A stretch of 6,156 bases of DNA from Oscillospiraceae bacterium (GTDB lineage Bacteria; Bacillota_A; Clostridia; Oscillospirales; Ruminococcaceae): assembly GCA_017440445.1 (NCBI GenBank), contig JAFSHE010000380.1, forward strand, positions 1-6,156, read 5' to 3'. The notes under the pieces are model-generated. The model had not been told where the DNA came from. It ran no database searches and saw nothing but the letters and a program-made list of their open reading frames with translations. Below are positions 6,012-6,156 of the stretch, in pieces (within the stretch, counting starts at the first letter, position 1; the number at the start of each line of letters is the position of its first letter). The position numbers and the translations under genes are program-made.

Positions 6012-6156
6012 TATTTTATTCTCCTGAATGATGCTGTAAAGAAGCCGTCGCCTCCGTTTTCGTCGGGGAAGTAGGTGCGCTTGAAGCTGTTTTCGGCACC
6101 GTTATACGGCACGGTCTGCACGATGGGTGAAAACTCGGGGTGTACCTCAGCGAATG
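6011..6156 (-). CDS. rsmB: 16S rRNA cytosine-C5 methyltransferase RsmB, C-terminal end only
   Basis: Only the last 47 residues lie in the window; the gene continues beyond the right edge. The frame reads from 6154 to a TAA stop at 6013-6011 and ends FPDENGGDGFFTASFRRIK. This ending, an acidic and glycine-rich stretch followed by GDGFF(x)A and a basic end, is typical of the RsmB/NOP2 (Sun/Fmu) methyltransferases, which make m5C967 in 16S rRNA with S-adenosylmethionine. The catalytic cysteines lie outside the window, so activity cannot be judged. Placement directly before rlmN agrees with the conserved Firmicutes order and distinguishes RsmB from other NOP2-like enzymes. The stop overlaps the rlmN start by one base. 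Confidence 0.88.
   Translation of the reverse strand, partial: FAEVHPEFSPIVQTVPYNGAENSFKRTYFPDENGGDGFFTASFRRIK

Overview
The window holds a conserved housekeeping cluster of a Gram-positive bacterium, most probably a gut or rumen Clostridia of the Ruminococcus/Oscillospiraceae type. This rests on gene order (rsmB-rlmN-PP2C phosphatase-PASTA kinase-rsgA-thiN, the Firmicutes arrangement known from Bacillus subtilis), a low-20s number of Shine-Dalgarno-led genes packed with overlaps, moderate GC and GTAG-headed GC-rich intergenic palindromes. The genus is inferred, not proven. Every gene is on the minus strand, so transcription runs from right to left.

Layout, in the direction of transcription. 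The 3' end of rsmB (16S rRNA m5C methyltransferase) enters at the right edge. Its stop overlaps the start of rlmN (23S/tRNA m2A methyltransferase) by one base, and rlmN overlaps the PP2C phosphatase gene by four (ATGA). A 227-bp gap follows with a good sigma-A type promoter (TTGACA, 17-bp spacer, TAGTAT) and a leader of about 115 nt. Next is the 758-aa PASTA-domain Ser/Thr kinase, then rsgA (ribosome-assembly GTPase) after a very short gap, then thiN (thiamine pyrophosphokinase), which overlaps rsgA. A symmetrical hairpin with flanking A and T runs ends the unit right after the thiN stop. The last 160 bp at the left edge carry no gene but two REP-like palindromes in opposite orientation.

How the genes work together: the first three finish an operon of translation-related RNA modification and carry the phosphatase that reverses the kinase. 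The kinase senses the cell wall through its external PASTA repeats and phosphorylates cytoplasmic targets; in related bacteria such targets include ribosome-associated GTPases, so linkage to rsgA is meaningful. thiN supplies thiamine pyrophosphate and shows no obvious mechanistic link.

Most notable: rsgA appears to start at a rare ATT codon; the kinase has an extra extracellular module plus a repetitive Glu/Pro/Ser tail after its PASTA repeats and a striking Asp/Tyr-rich stretch before its membrane helix; rpe, which separates rsgA and thiN in B. subtilis, is missing here. I see no mobile element, CRISPR array, RNA gene or clearly novel multi-gene system.
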